Shown here: positions 8,157 to 17,900 of the stretch, piece after piece
Layout of the letters: each line of letters opens with the position of its first letter
Numbering within the stretch: position 1 is the stretch's first letter
From: an uncultured Gemmatimonadales bacterium
Lineage (GTDB): Bacteria; Gemmatimonadota; Gemmatimonadetes; Longimicrobiales; Gaopeijiaceae
DNA: 63,675 nt
Assembly: GCA_937919655.1 (NCBI GenBank)
Contig: CALFPJ010000108.1
Location: 1-63,675 of the forward strand
Direction: 5' to 3'
The notes under the pieces: model-generated
What the model was told of the DNA's origin: nothing
Seen by the model: only the letters and a program-made list of their open reading frames with translations
Database searches by the model: none
Program-made: the position numbers and the translations under genes

Positions 8157-11100
8157 ATGCGATCGCTGAAGACGTCACGACGCCTGATTCTCCTTCTCGC
8201 CTTCCTCTTCTTCCCGACGGTTCCCGAGTCCGCAGCGGCGCTCGTTACACAGGACGCTCCCGTGGAGGACACCGTCAAGAAGGCCACGAAAGGGCTTCCC
8301 CTCGAGCCGGGCCGCCGCCTCGACTACACGGCGACCGAGGGAAGTTGGATGTCGGTGGACGTGAGTCCCGATGGATCGACCATCGTCTTCGATCTGCTGG
8401 GGGACCTCTACACCATGCCGCTCGCGGGCGGCACCGCGACGCGGATTACATCCGGGATGGCCTACGACGCTCAGCCCCGATTCAGTCCTGACGGAGCGCG
8501 GGTCGTTTTCGTCTCGGACCGCACTGGCAAGGAGCAGATCTGGATCGTCTCTACCGACGGATCGGACAGCACCCAGGTCACCCAGGGAGGAAACGACGAC
8601 TTTGTCTCTCCCGAGTGGACGCCCGACGGAGAGTACATCGTAGCCTCGAAGGGCGACAGGAACCTGAAGCTCTGGTTGATCCATGCGGACGGAGGATCCG
8701 GGGTGGCGATGGTTCCCGAGCCGGAGGCCATGCACATGGCTGGTGCCGCGTTCGGGGCGGACGAGAACAAGGTCTGGTTCGCGCGCCGTCCGGGCCGTCA
8801 CCAGTACAACGCGGTGTTCCCCAACTACCAACTGGCGGTTTACGATCGAGAGACGGGTGAGTCGACGACGATGACTTCCCGCTACGGGTCGGCCATCCGC
8901 CCGACGCTTTCGCCGGATGGGCAGTGGCTCGTGTACGCCACGCGACACGCCGGAGACACGGGGCTTCGCATTCGTCAGTTGGATACAGGCGAGGAGCGGT
9001 GGCTGGCGTACCCGGTACAGCGAGATGACATCGAGTCTTCGGCATCGATGGATGCCCTGCCGGGCCTGAGTTTCACTCCGGATTCGCGACACGTGATCGT
9101 GTCGTTCGGTGGAAAGATCTGGCGAGTTGCCGCCGACGGGAGTGGTCAGGAGGAGATTCCTTTCTCCGCCGACGTCGGACTGGATCTCGGTCCGGATATC
9201 CGCTTTGACTACGAGGTCGAGGACTCACCGACCTTCGTCGCACGTCAGATTCGTGACGCGGTGCCTTCGCCCGACGGAGAGCACTTGGCCTTCACGGCTC
9301 TGGGCGACCTCTACGTGATGAACTTCCCGGACGGTGATCCGCGCCGGATCGGCGAGATCGAGGATGCAGGGCAGCTCTTTCCCGTCTGGTCACCGGATGG
9401 AGATTGGGTGGCGTACGCCACATGGGACGACGCAGAGGGCGGCCACATCTGGAAGGCGAGGTCCGACGGGAACGGAAATCCGATACAGCTGTCGCAGCGT
9501 GCCGCGATGTACGCGGACCTCACCTGGTCACCGGATGGCGAGCGCATTGTCGCATACCGCGCATCGGCTCGAGACATCCAGGAGAACCGAGGGGGCTTCG
9601 GTGGTGCTCTCGGCGCCGAGTTCATCTGGCTTTCGGATGAGGGAGGCGCGGCGACCGTCATCGGGCCGGTGGCCGGCCGTGCCGGCCTCCACTTTACGGA
9701 AGATGCCGAGCGGATCTGGGCCACAGCGGGCCAGCGCGGTCTCGTTTCCTTCCGGTGGGACGGCACGGACGAAAAGGCGCACGTGCGGGTGACCGGAGCG
9801 GCACAGCCGGGATCGACGAACCGTCCGTTTGCGAGTGCCATCTACCGTGCGCCGCAGGGCGATCAGGCGCTCGCGCAGATCGGCATGCAGTTGTACGTGG
9901 TGACGATCCCCATGGTCGGGGGCGAAACACCCGAGATCAGCGTCGGCGATCCGGACAAGGCGTCCTTCCCAGCCTCGAAGCTAACCGACATCGGTGGGGA
10001 GTTCCCACATTGGTCCGCAGACGGCGGCAATGTCCATTGGAGCCTGGGCAACGCACATTTCGTCTACGACTTGGCTCGAGCCAAGGCTGTCGCGGACTCT
10101 CTCGAGGTCCTGGCTGAAGCCGAAGCGGAGGCCGAGGAAGAAGAGGAGCAGGCTGCGGAAGGTGAAGAGGAAGCGGAGAACGAAGAGGAGGACGAGGGTT
10201 ACAGGGCCGACGAACATCGCATTGAGGTGACGTACGCCCGGGACATCCCGGACGGTGTCGCTGTCCTGCGTGGCGGCCGAGCGATCACGATGAACGGCTA
10301 CGAGATCGTCGAAAACGCGGATATCGTCGTCCGAGGCAACCGCATCGAGGCGATAGGGCCAGCCGGCAGCGTCGCGATTCCCGCGGGAGCGGAGGTGGTG
10401 GACATCAGCGGCAAGACTGTCGTGCCCGGATTCGTGGATGCGCACTACCACACGCAATGGCTGATGACGCAGATCCACTCCGAGCAGGTGTGGCAGTATC
10501 TGCCCAATCTGGCATACGGAGTCACGACCACTCAGGACGTACAGACGGCGCAGACCGACATCCTCACTTACCACGACCTCGTCGAGAGTGGAGACATGAT
10601 CGGGCCGCGCATCTATCACACCGGCCCCGGGGTGTTCTCGGGCGAGAACGTCCGGAGTCTGGATCACGCGAAAGAGGTCCTGCAGCGATACACAGACTAC
10701 TACGGACTCAACACCTTCAAGATGTACATGGCCGGAAATCGTCAGCAGCGACAGTGGCTCATCATGGCCGCCCGAGAGCTGAAGCTGAGGCCGACCACGG
10801 AGGGTGGACTCGACTTCAAGCTCGAACTGACGCACGCGACGGACGGCTATTCAGGCATCGAGCACTCGCTGACGGTAGCGCCTCTTTTCGACGACGTCGT
10901 CCAGCTCTTTAACGCCACACAGACGACGTACACGCCGACGCTGCTCGTGTCGTATGGCGGTCCGTGGGCGGAGAACTACTACTTCACGCGGGAGAGCCCT
11001 CTCGACGACACGAAGATGCTCCGGTTCAACCCGTACGAGGATCTGGAATCGAAGTCGGCCCGTCGGGTCGGCCCGACCGGAGGGTGGTTCCGCGATGAGC

Positions 11101-11531
11101 AGCACGTATTCAGGAAGCACGCTGTCTTCGTCAACGATCTGGTAGCTGCGGGCGGGCGCGTGGGCGTCGGTGGGCACGGACAGCTGCACGGTGTGGGCTG
11201 GCATTGGGAACTGCGCAGCATGCAGTCGGGTGGTATGTCAGAGCATGACGCGCTTCGGGTGGCGACGATCTATGGCGCCGAGGCGATCGGATTCGGCAAT
11301 GACCTGGGTACCCTCGAAGCCGGGAAGCTCGCGGACATCGTCATCCTAGATGCGGATCCGCTCCAGGATATCCGCAACGCGAGTGCGATCTACTCCGTCA
11401 TGAAGAATGGTCGGATGTATGATGGCGACACGCTCGCCGAGACGTGGCCGCGGCAGCGCGCACTACCGCACTACTACTGGATGGACCAGGCTCCGGTCCG
11501 CGTCGGCGCGGGAATGCCCGGAGGCAGGTAG
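8157..11531 (+). CDS. Exported TolB-like propeller fused to amidohydrolase
   Basis: A 1124-residue secreted protein. The ATG at 8157 opens a signal (KTSRRLILLLAFLFF ... ESAAAL). Residues about 45-630 carry PD40/TolB-type propeller units (VDVSPDGSTIVFD, PRFSPDGARVVFVSD, VWSPDGDWVAYAT). A strongly acidic Glu-rich linker lies at about 650-685. The C-terminal domain, from about residue 690, is an amidohydrolase with DAHYH as HxH motif, a TFKMYM segment that may hold the carboxylated lysine, and the closing motif GKLADIVILDADPLQD. The usual GTD motif is replaced by GGHGQLHG. The propeller probably gates or presents peptides or cyclic amides to the hydrolase; that is inference. A terminator hairpin follows. 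Confidence 0.85.
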   Translation: MRSLKTSRRLILLLAFLFFPTVPESAAALVTQDAPVEDTVKKATKGLPLEPGRRLDYTATEGSWMSVDVSPDGSTIVFDLLGDLYTMPLAGGTATRITSGMAYDAQPRFSPDGARVVFVSDRTGKEQIWIVSTDGSDSTQVTQGGNDDFVSPEWTPDGEYIVASKGDRNLKLWLIHADGGSGVAMVPEPEAMHMAGAAFGADENKVWFARRPGRHQYNAVFPNYQLAVYDRETGESTTMTSRYGSAIRPTLSPDGQWLVYATRHAGDTGLRIRQLDTGEERWLAYPVQRDDIESSASMDALPGLSFTPDSRHVIVSFGGKIWRVAADGSGQEEIPFSADVGLDLGPDIRFDYEVEDSPTFVARQIRDAVPSPDGEHLAFTALGDLYVMNFPDGDPRRIGEIEDAGQLFPVWSPDGDWVAYATWDDAEGGHIWKARSDGNGNPIQLSQRAAMYADLTWSPDGERIVAYRASARDIQENRGGFGGALGAEFIWLSDEGGAATVIGPVAGRAGLHFTEDAERIWATAGQRGLVSFRWDGTDEKAHVRVTGAAQPGSTNRPFASAIYRAPQGDQALAQIGMQLYVVTIPMVGGETPEISVGDPDKASFPASKLTDIGGEFPHWSADGGNVHWSLGNAHFVYDLARAKAVADSLEVLAEAEAEAEEEEEQAAEGEEEAENEEEDEGYRADEHRIEVTYARDIPDGVAVLRGGRAITMNGYEIVENADIVVRGNRIEAIGPAGSVAIPAGAEVVDISGKTVVPGFVDAHYHTQWLMTQIHSEQVWQYLPNLAYGVTTTQDVQTAQTDILTYHDLVESGDMIGPRIYHTGPGVFSGENVRSLDHAKEVLQRYTDYYGLNTFKMYMAGNRQQRQWLIMAARELKLRPTTEGGLDFKLELTHATDGYSGIEHSLTVAPLFDDVVQLFNATQTTYTPTLLVSYGGPWAENYYFTRESPLDDTKMLRFNPYEDLESKSARRVGPTGGWFRDEQHVFRKHAVFVNDLVAAGGRVGVGGHGQLHGVGWHWELRSMQSGGMSEHDALRVATIYGAEAIGFGNDLGTLEAGKLADIVILDADPLQDIRNASAIYSVMKNGRMYDGDTLAETWPRQRALPHYYWMDQAPVRVGAGMPGGR

Positions 11532-11558
11532 AGCGAGGCTCGACTTCAAGCCGAGGAC

Positions 11559-11591
11559 GCCGCGCGGGAGACGCACCCTCTCCCGCGCGGC
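11559..11591 (+). terminator. Rho-independent-type terminator
   Basis: A perfect 13-bp GC-rich stem (11559-11571 with 11579-11591) with a 7-base loop is followed by ATTTTC. It lies 28 bases after the stop of the propeller-amidohydrolase gene and separates it from the multicopper oxidase gene. Confidence 0.7.
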
Positions 11592-11658
11592 ATTTTCAGC
11601 GTTCCTCATGGATCGACGGCATGTTGCCCACCTTGCGGGGCGGCGCGAATCTCAACGT

Positions 11659-13908
11659 ATGTCGTTGCGATCAAATCCTCTCTCCGCGAGCCCCTGGCTT
11701 GCCACGGTACTCCTTGCCGCGGGGCACCTCCACGCTTCCGGGCAGATTCCCGACGTCTCGTCGATCTGTTCTGACCGCCCCCCCGCCACGGGGGAGTCGC
11801 TCTTCTCCGCCGACCGAGCAGTGCCAGAGCGCACCGGGTCAGATGCGGCCCGCCCGGCGTCCGACCTCTACTGCATCGACCTCTTCTCGACGACCCGAGG
11901 AGGACAAGCTGCCGGAGTGATCGAGCTTCGAAAGCCCTGGTCCCCCTTCGGGGTCACGGTCACGGCCGAAGGGAGACATCGGCACGATTTGAAAGCATGG
12001 ATCGCTCGACTGCCTGACCCCTCGTCCCTCGGGCCCTACACGACCTACGTGGCCTGGGCGACACCCCTCGCGCTCGATCCCGTGGTCAAACTCGGCGAGG
12101 TAACGAACGGTCTGAACAACCTCGGCGAAGTGGCGTTCAACAAGTACCTGGTCTGGGTGACTGCGGAAGCGTCCGCCGACGTCGTAGAGCGGAGCGGGCC
12201 GCTGATCATCCGAGGTCGCTCCCCGTCGAGCCGCATGGAAGCGCATGACCTCCTTGCCCTGGCGCCGTCGGCAGAGATGGGTGTGCTCGAGATGGCTGGC
12301 GATGCGAGCGACTGGACGATGCCCCCGATGTATGCCGGCGTCCCGATGCTGCCAGGGGTGATGCAGTCGCGGCCCGTCGTTACGCCATTCCGGCCTGCGG
12401 TGGATTTGAACACGCTCCCCGCTGCCCGGCCTCGCGACATCGTGACTCTACCCGATGGGGGCACGCTGGACCTGACCGCCGGCTTCGTCCGGAAATCGGT
12501 GGCCGGTCGGGACCTCGTGATGATGGCATTCAACGAGCAGATCCCGGGGCCGCTGATCGAGGTCACGGAAGCCTCGACGATCTTCGTGAACTTCACGAAC
12601 GACACGCCGCTCCCAGCGGCCGTCCACTGGCACGGTCTGCGGCTCGACAATCGCTACGACGGAGTCCCGGGGGTCACTCAGGACCCAGTACAGCCAGGCG
12701 AAAGCTTCCGGTACACGATCCACTTCCCCGATCCCGGGATCTACTGGTACCACCCGCACCATCGCGAAGACGTGTCTCAGGAGTTGGGACTCGCGGGCAA
12801 CATGCTCGTCGAACCGCTGGCCTCGGACTACTACAACGCGGTCGACCACGAAGAGGTCGTCATGTTGGACGACCTCCTGCTCGGCGCTGATGATGTGGTT
12901 CCGTTCGGCGAGGAGTCTGCGAACTACATGCTCATGGGACGCTTCGGGAACGTCTTCCTCACGAACGGAGAGCCGGAGTACGGACTCGACGTGGATGCCG
13001 GCGACGTCGTCCGATTCCATTTCACGAACGCATCGAACACCCGCACCTTCAACATCGCGTTCCGCCCCACGGACGAGCCCAATGGCGAGCCGCTGCCGAT
13101 CAAGGTCATCGGATCGGACGTTGGCAGATTCGAGCGCGAGTCGATGTCGGAGAGCGTCACTCTGGCCCCCGCTGAGCGGTACGTCGTCGAGGTACTGTTC
13201 CCCGAGGGCGGAGCTTACGCGATGACCAACCGCGTGCAGGGCATCAACCACCGTCAGGGACTCTTCCTGGAGGAGTCGGCCGTGCTGGGCCGGATCGCGG
13301 TTTCGGGTGCCACGTCTGAGAGCGCCTTGGCTCACGCTCATGACTTCGAGTCCCTTCGGACCCATGACGCGGTCGTCGAGGATATCGATCGCTATCGCCC
13401 GCTCTTCGACCGACCCGCCGACCACGAGCTCGTCCTTACACTCGAGGTCGACAACCTGCCGATGGCAATCGAACAGTCCATGAACCTCGACTGGATCTAC
13501 TTCAACCCCGTCGAATGGAGCGGCACGATGCCCGTCATGAACTGGGCAACGAGCGGGGCCGAGGTCCAGTGGCTTCTGCGGGATCCCCGAACCGGGGCGG
13601 AGAACGACGCGATCGACTGGGCGTTTAAGGTGGGAGACGTGGTGAAGGTGCGAGTCACCAACGACCGGGCCGCGTTCCACTCCATGCAGCATCCACTGCA
13701 CATCCACGGACAGCGCTTTCTTGTTCTCGAACAGAACGGTGTGCCGAACGAGAACATGGTCTGGAAGGACACCGTCCTGTTGCCGACGGGGTCTACAACC
13801 GACATCCTCCTCGAGCTGTCCAATCCGGGGCGATGGATGCTGCACTGCCACATCGCCGAGCATCTCGAATCCGGAATGAAATTCGTCTTCGACGTCGAAG
13901 GAAACTGA
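11659..13908 (+). CDS. Multicopper oxidase with extra N-terminal domain
   Basis: Exported copper enzyme that should oxidise a substrate and reduce oxygen to water. The start at 11659 gives a plausible signal (SPWLATVLLAAGHLHASG); an upstream ATG at 11608 is an alternative. Residues about 30-230 form a beta-rich domain that is not part of the usual cupredoxin set. Copper motifs follow: HWHG near residue 320, WYHPHHRE near 361, HPLHIHGQ near 677 and HCHIAEH near 728. The last motif is followed by LESGM, so the type 1 site has its Met-side ligand. The 749-residue length is long for a three-domain oxidase because of the extra domain. One base separates it from the next amidohydrolase gene, so they are cotranscribed. 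Confidence 0.85.
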   Translation: MSLRSNPLSASPWLATVLLAAGHLHASGQIPDVSSICSDRPPATGESLFSADRAVPERTGSDAARPASDLYCIDLFSTTRGGQAAGVIELRKPWSPFGVTVTAEGRHRHDLKAWIARLPDPSSLGPYTTYVAWATPLALDPVVKLGEVTNGLNNLGEVAFNKYLVWVTAEASADVVERSGPLIIRGRSPSSRMEAHDLLALAPSAEMGVLEMAGDASDWTMPPMYAGVPMLPGVMQSRPVVTPFRPAVDLNTLPAARPRDIVTLPDGGTLDLTAGFVRKSVAGRDLVMMAFNEQIPGPLIEVTEASTIFVNFTNDTPLPAAVHWHGLRLDNRYDGVPGVTQDPVQPGESFRYTIHFPDPGIYWYHPHHREDVSQELGLAGNMLVEPLASDYYNAVDHEEVVMLDDLLLGADDVVPFGEESANYMLMGRFGNVFLTNGEPEYGLDVDAGDVVRFHFTNASNTRTFNIAFRPTDEPNGEPLPIKVIGSDVGRFERESMSESVTLAPAERYVVEVLFPEGGAYAMTNRVQGINHRQGLFLEESAVLGRIAVSGATSESALAHAHDFESLRTHDAVVEDIDRYRPLFDRPADHELVLTLEVDNLPMAIEQSMNLDWIYFNPVEWSGTMPVMNWATSGAEVQWLLRDPRTGAENDAIDWAFKVGDVVKVRVTNDRAAFHSMQHPLHIHGQRFLVLEQNGVPNENMVWKDTVLLPTGSTTDILLELSNPGRWMLHCHIAEHLESGMKFVFDVEGN

Positions 13909-13909
13909 C

Positions 13910-15331
13910 ATGAAACTCCACACCACAGCCCTCTCTGCGGCACTGGCCTGCCTCGCTCTCGCGGCAGTTGGCCCCAACCAGGTGGCAGCTCAGAATTTCG
14001 ACGAATTCGTCGCAGTGCCGATGGGCACGGTAGCCCTCACGCATGCGAAGGTCATCGATGGGACCGGTGCCCCCGCGATGATGGACCAGACCATTCTGAT
14101 TGAGGGAGATCGAATCACCGCCATCGGGCCGTCCGGCTCAGTCCGGGTGCCTGCCAACGCCAATGTCGTGGACCTCACGGGCCAGACGGTGATCCCAGGA
14201 CTCGTCGGGCTGCACAACCACTCGTACTACACGGGTGGAAGCGGCCGCGCGGCGCAGCTCTCCTTCTCAGGCTCACGGCTCTACCTGGCCTCGGGTGTCA
14301 CGACAATCCGTACCACGGGCGCTCAGCAGCCGTATGCGGAACTGAACCTCAAGAGGGAAATCGACGCGGGCAACGTCATTGGCCCGACGATGTTCACAAC
14401 GGGCCCATACCTGACCGGTGAGCAGGTCGGTGGTGGGACCATGACCCAGCTCAGCAACCCTGAGCAGGCGCGGCGTGTAGTGCGCTACTGGGCTGAAGAG
14501 GGCGTCAGCTGGTTCAAAGCCTATACGTGGATCTCGCGCGCGGAGCTCGGCGCGGGGATCGACGAGGCGCACAAGCTGGGCGTGAAGGTCACGGCTCACC
14601 TGTGCTCTGTGGGATACCGCGAGGCCGTCGCGCTTGGCATCGACAACCTCGAACACGGACTGTTCGCGAACAGCGAGTACGCGCCCAACAAGGTCGAGGA
14701 CGAGTGCCCTGCCGGCTTCCGGAACAGCTTCCCGGATCTCGATGTGAATGGCCCCGAAGTGCAAGCGACGTTCCGGGACATGATCGACAATGGTGTCCCC
14801 ATGACGTCGACGCCGGTGGTCTACGAGATCTCGGTATCTGGCCGCCCGCCCATCGACGAACGCATCTTTGATGTACTCGCACCTGAGATCGCTGAAGAAG
14901 TCCGTGCGATCTCCGTAGCACGACGGGCCGGACAAGGAGCGATTCCGCCTGCGCAGTACGCAAAGGCAATGGAGTACGAGCGTGCCTTCGTGGCCGCTGG
15001 TGGACTTCTGGGGGCCGGCGTAGATCCGACTGGATACGGCGCAGCGCCTCCAGGATTCGGCGACCAGCGGAACTACGAGTTGCTGCTCGAAGCAGGCTTC
15101 TCTGCCCCCGAGGTCATCCAGATCATGAGCCTGAACGGGGCCAAGGTTTTGGGGATTGACGGTGAAGTCGGAAGCGTTGCGACCGGCAAGATCGCGGATC
15201 TCGTGGTCATCGACGGTGACCTCGAAGCGGTCGGAAATCTCCACGGGACGAGCATCGTGTTCCGACACGGTATCGGCTGGGACTCACCCAAGCTGATCGA
15301 GTCGATTCGCGGAGTGGTAGGAATCCGCTGA
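13910..15331 (+). CDS. Exported amidohydrolase
   Basis: A 473-residue secreted amidohydrolase with signal peptide MKLHTTALSAALACLALAA and cleavage near VAAQ. The start follows AAGGA inside the end of the preceding gene. Motifs in order are AKVIDGTGAP, the metal motif GLHNHSYY (HxH), WFKAYTW with the likely carboxylated lysine, KVTAHLCS, EHGLF, the GVDPTGYG segment in place of GTD, and GKIADLVVIDGD. The family covers imidazolonepropionase-like and prolidase-like enzymes; the substrate is not determinable. Coupling to a multicopper oxidase is unusual and suggests that the two products work on the same extracellular compound, though that is only inference. Confidence 0.85.
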   Translation: MKLHTTALSAALACLALAAVGPNQVAAQNFDEFVAVPMGTVALTHAKVIDGTGAPAMMDQTILIEGDRITAIGPSGSVRVPANANVVDLTGQTVIPGLVGLHNHSYYTGGSGRAAQLSFSGSRLYLASGVTTIRTTGAQQPYAELNLKREIDAGNVIGPTMFTTGPYLTGEQVGGGTMTQLSNPEQARRVVRYWAEEGVSWFKAYTWISRAELGAGIDEAHKLGVKVTAHLCSVGYREAVALGIDNLEHGLFANSEYAPNKVEDECPAGFRNSFPDLDVNGPEVQATFRDMIDNGVPMTSTPVVYEISVSGRPPIDERIFDVLAPEIAEEVRAISVARRAGQGAIPPAQYAKAMEYERAFVAAGGLLGAGVDPTGYGAAPPGFGDQRNYELLLEAGFSAPEVIQIMSLNGAKVLGIDGEVGSVATGKIADLVVIDGDLEAVGNLHGTSIVFRHGIGWDSPKLIESIRGVVGIR

Positions 15332-15502
15332 TCCTCACGCCAAGGCCGCTATGGATAGGAACTCCAACGGCCCTGATGGGGGGAGTAATCGTAGCTGACA
15401 CTCCCACAGACCCCCCTAACTCCTTGTCCGCAGGATGCCTGCGCCGTTGATTGAACGGGTCCATCTCGAAGAAGGTCAGTTCTCGGTCCTCACGGAGTGA
15501 GT

Positions 15503-16690
15503 ATGGATACGAACAGGCGCGATTTCATCCGAGGTTCGGCCCTGGCCGGTAGCGCAATGGCACTCGGTCTAGGCGGGGAGCTGCGAGGTCTAGGTGCGGA
15601 AAACCCAGAGGCCCTCCTCGACTCCCGCCGCCGCCCTACGGAGCGCCCCCCCCACCCGCTGCGAATCCTGATTCTAGGCGGGACGTCCTTCTTGGGCCCT
15701 CACCAAATTCGCTACGCTCTCGATCGGGGCCATTCGGTCAGCACGTTCACTCGTGGCCAGACCGAATCCACGATCTACAAGCGGATGTACGACGATGTCG
15801 AGCAGTTGGTCGGAGACCGCTCAGGTGACCACTCCGCTCTCTCCGGGCGTAGCTGGGACATCGTGATCGACAACTCGGGACGACAGGTCGAGTGGACGCG
15901 CCATGCCGCGGAGCTCCTCCGCGACACGGTAGACATGTATGTCTACACGTCGTCGACTGGGGTCTACCTGCCTTACTACGGCACCGATCTCAAGGAGGAC
16001 CGTGACGTCTTGTTCGAAGATCCTTCAGAAGTGCCCGAGGACCAACGGCCGACGTACGGAGTCATGAAGGCGTTGTCGGAGCGTGCGGCGCGCGAGGTGT
16101 TCGGAGAAGACCGCACGATCGTCGTGCGCCCTACCTATATCGTGGGGCCGGCCGATCAACAGGTTACCCGCTTCCCGTACTGGCCCGAGCGACTTCGAAG
16201 GGGCGGCGCGGTTATGATTCCGGGCAAGGCCGACGATCGGGTCCAATACATCGATGTGCGGGACCTCACGGAGTGGATGATTCGCCTCGCCGAGACGAGG
16301 ACCGCGGGGACGTTCAATGTGGCCGGCCCTGGCTCCTCACTGGGAATGCACGAATTCGTGCACGGTATGCACGCGGTCACGAACTCCGAGGTCGAGTGGG
16401 TCACGATCGACGATTACGAATTTCTCGAGGAGCATCGAGTCAGCGCCGTCCTGCCCTGGCTGATGCCGGTCCGCGAGTACGAGGGCTCGGCGCGGATCAA
16501 CATCGACCGCGCGAGGGCGAACGGTTTGACGTTCCGACCGCTCGCGGAGAGCACGCAAGACGTGCTGGAATGGTGGAACTCCGACGCAGTAACTGACGAA
16601 CAGAGAGCCAGCGTGATCGATAACCCTCGCAGCTTGATGCAGCGAGAGCCCGAGATCGTGGCGGCTTGGAAAGCGAGAGGTGGACGATGA
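15503..16690 (+). CDS. Tat-type NAD-dependent epimerase/dehydratase family protein
   Basis: A 395-residue Rossmann-fold protein of the extended SDR type. The ATG at 15503 has GGAG five bases upstream and is preferred over the GTG at 15497. The N-terminus MDTNRRDFIRGSALAGS is a twin-arginine signal, so the protein should be exported folded with its nucleotide bound. The mature part begins with the dinucleotide motif LGGTSFLGPHQ, has a VYTSSTGVY segment and the catalytic YGVMK (YxxxK). It overlaps the next, paralogous gene by 4 bases (ATGA), so translation is coupled. The sugar or isoprenoid substrate is unknown. Confidence 0.8.
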   Translation: MDTNRRDFIRGSALAGSAMALGLGGELRGLGAENPEALLDSRRRPTERPPHPLRILILGGTSFLGPHQIRYALDRGHSVSTFTRGQTESTIYKRMYDDVEQLVGDRSGDHSALSGRSWDIVIDNSGRQVEWTRHAAELLRDTVDMYVYTSSTGVYLPYYGTDLKEDRDVLFEDPSEVPEDQRPTYGVMKALSERAAREVFGEDRTIVVRPTYIVGPADQQVTRFPYWPERLRRGGAVMIPGKADDRVQYIDVRDLTEWMIRLAETRTAGTFNVAGPGSSLGMHEFVHGMHAVTNSEVEWVTIDDYEFLEEHRVSAVLPWLMPVREYEGSARINIDRARANGLTFRPLAESTQDVLEWWNSDAVTDEQRASVIDNPRSLMQREPEIVAAWKARGGR

Positions 16691-17838
16691 CCCCGACACG
16701 CAGAGAATTCCTGAAGAAGACCGGCGCGGTAGCGGCCGGCCTCGCCGTAGCTGGAGCCAGCGCCTGCAGCCCCGAAGCTGAGGATGGCCCGGGCGCGGCG
16801 AGCGCTCCGGCACCCAAGCGTATCCTCATCCTGGGGGGTACAGGCTTCATTGGACCGAACATGGTGCGCTACGCGGTGGAGCGGGGTCACGAGGTCACGA
16901 TCTTCACCCGAGGGCGCAATGAGGTCGATCTGCCGGATGCGGTCGAACGCCTCGTTGGGGACCGCAATGACGACCACACCGCCCTCGAGGGAAGGACGTG
17001 GGACGTCGTGCTCGACAACAACGCCCAAGACTATCGGTGGGTGCAAAAGAGCACCGAGCTACTGAAGGACGCCGCGTCTCACTACATCTTCGTGTCTTCC
17101 ATCTCGGCATACGAGCTCGAAGGCTTCGGATGGGACTTCAAGGATCGAGTCCTGATGGAGCCGATCGTGGGCGAGGACTACAAACGGATCTCTCCGCCCG
17201 AAGGCTGGGCCGATGGGGACGACGCGGACTACGGCCTCATGAAGTCGCTCAGCGAGGACATCGCCCACGCGGCGTTCCCGGGGCGTACCGCGGTGGTTCG
17301 ACCGGGGCTGATCGTCGGGCCGGGAGACCGAACCGACCGATTCACTTATTGGCCGGTCCGCATCGACGAGGGTGGAGAGGTCTTAGCCCCCGGAAACCCC
17401 CAACACGCCAATCAAATCATCGACCAACGCGACCTCACGGAGTGGGTCGTCCGTATGGCAGAGAAAGCCACCACGGGCGACTTCAACGGCGTGGGTCCGG
17501 ACCATCGCCTAACGATGGGTGAAATGCTCGAGGAAATCGGCACCGTGGCCTCGAACCCTTTCGAGCTGACCTGGATTCCGGAGGATTTCCTTGAGCAGCA
17601 CGAGGTCCGGCCGTGGAGCGACCTGCCGGCGTGGATTCCGGGAGACGCCCTGATGTTCGTTGCGTATCAGAAGTCGATCGACGCTGGCTTGACCTTCCGG
17701 TCGTTGGCCCAGACCTCCCGCGATGTGCTTGAGTGGGACAAAGGCCGTCCGGCGGCGGAGCGCGCCGATCGTAGCTTCGGCTGGAGCCGCGAGCGCGAGC
17801 GAGAGGTGCTCGACGCGTGGCACGCGGCGAGGCCGTAG
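16687..17838 (+). CDS. Second Tat-type NAD-dependent epimerase family protein
   Basis: Paralogue of the preceding gene (383 residues) with the same architecture: twin-arginine-like signal TPTRREFLKKTGAVAAG that also ends in a possible lipobox (GASAC), nucleotide motif LGGTGFIGPNM, FVSSISAYE and catalytic YGLMK. The ATG overlaps the upstream TGA. The pair probably arose by tandem duplication and may act as partners or on successive intermediates in the periplasm. The substrate is unknown. Confidence 0.8.
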   Translation: MTPTRREFLKKTGAVAAGLAVAGASACSPEAEDGPGAASAPAPKRILILGGTGFIGPNMVRYAVERGHEVTIFTRGRNEVDLPDAVERLVGDRNDDHTALEGRTWDVVLDNNAQDYRWVQKSTELLKDAASHYIFVSSISAYELEGFGWDFKDRVLMEPIVGEDYKRISPPEGWADGDDADYGLMKSLSEDIAHAAFPGRTAVVRPGLIVGPGDRTDRFTYWPVRIDEGGEVLAPGNPQHANQIIDQRDLTEWVVRMAEKATTGDFNGVGPDHRLTMGEMLEEIGTVASNPFELTWIPEDFLEQHEVRPWSDLPAWIPGDALMFVAYQKSIDAGLTFRSLAQTSRDVLEWDKGRPAAERADRSFGWSREREREVLDAWHAARP

Positions 17839-17900
17839 TTCTGTGAAATCCTTATATCGCAGGCATCGTCGACTTCCGAGACGATAGAGAGTTCAAGGGG

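Noticed and set aside
10100..10200. GA-rich tract as a low-complexity repeat or structural DNA element
   Set aside because: It is explained by the in-frame Glu-rich linker of the propeller-amidohydrolase protein.
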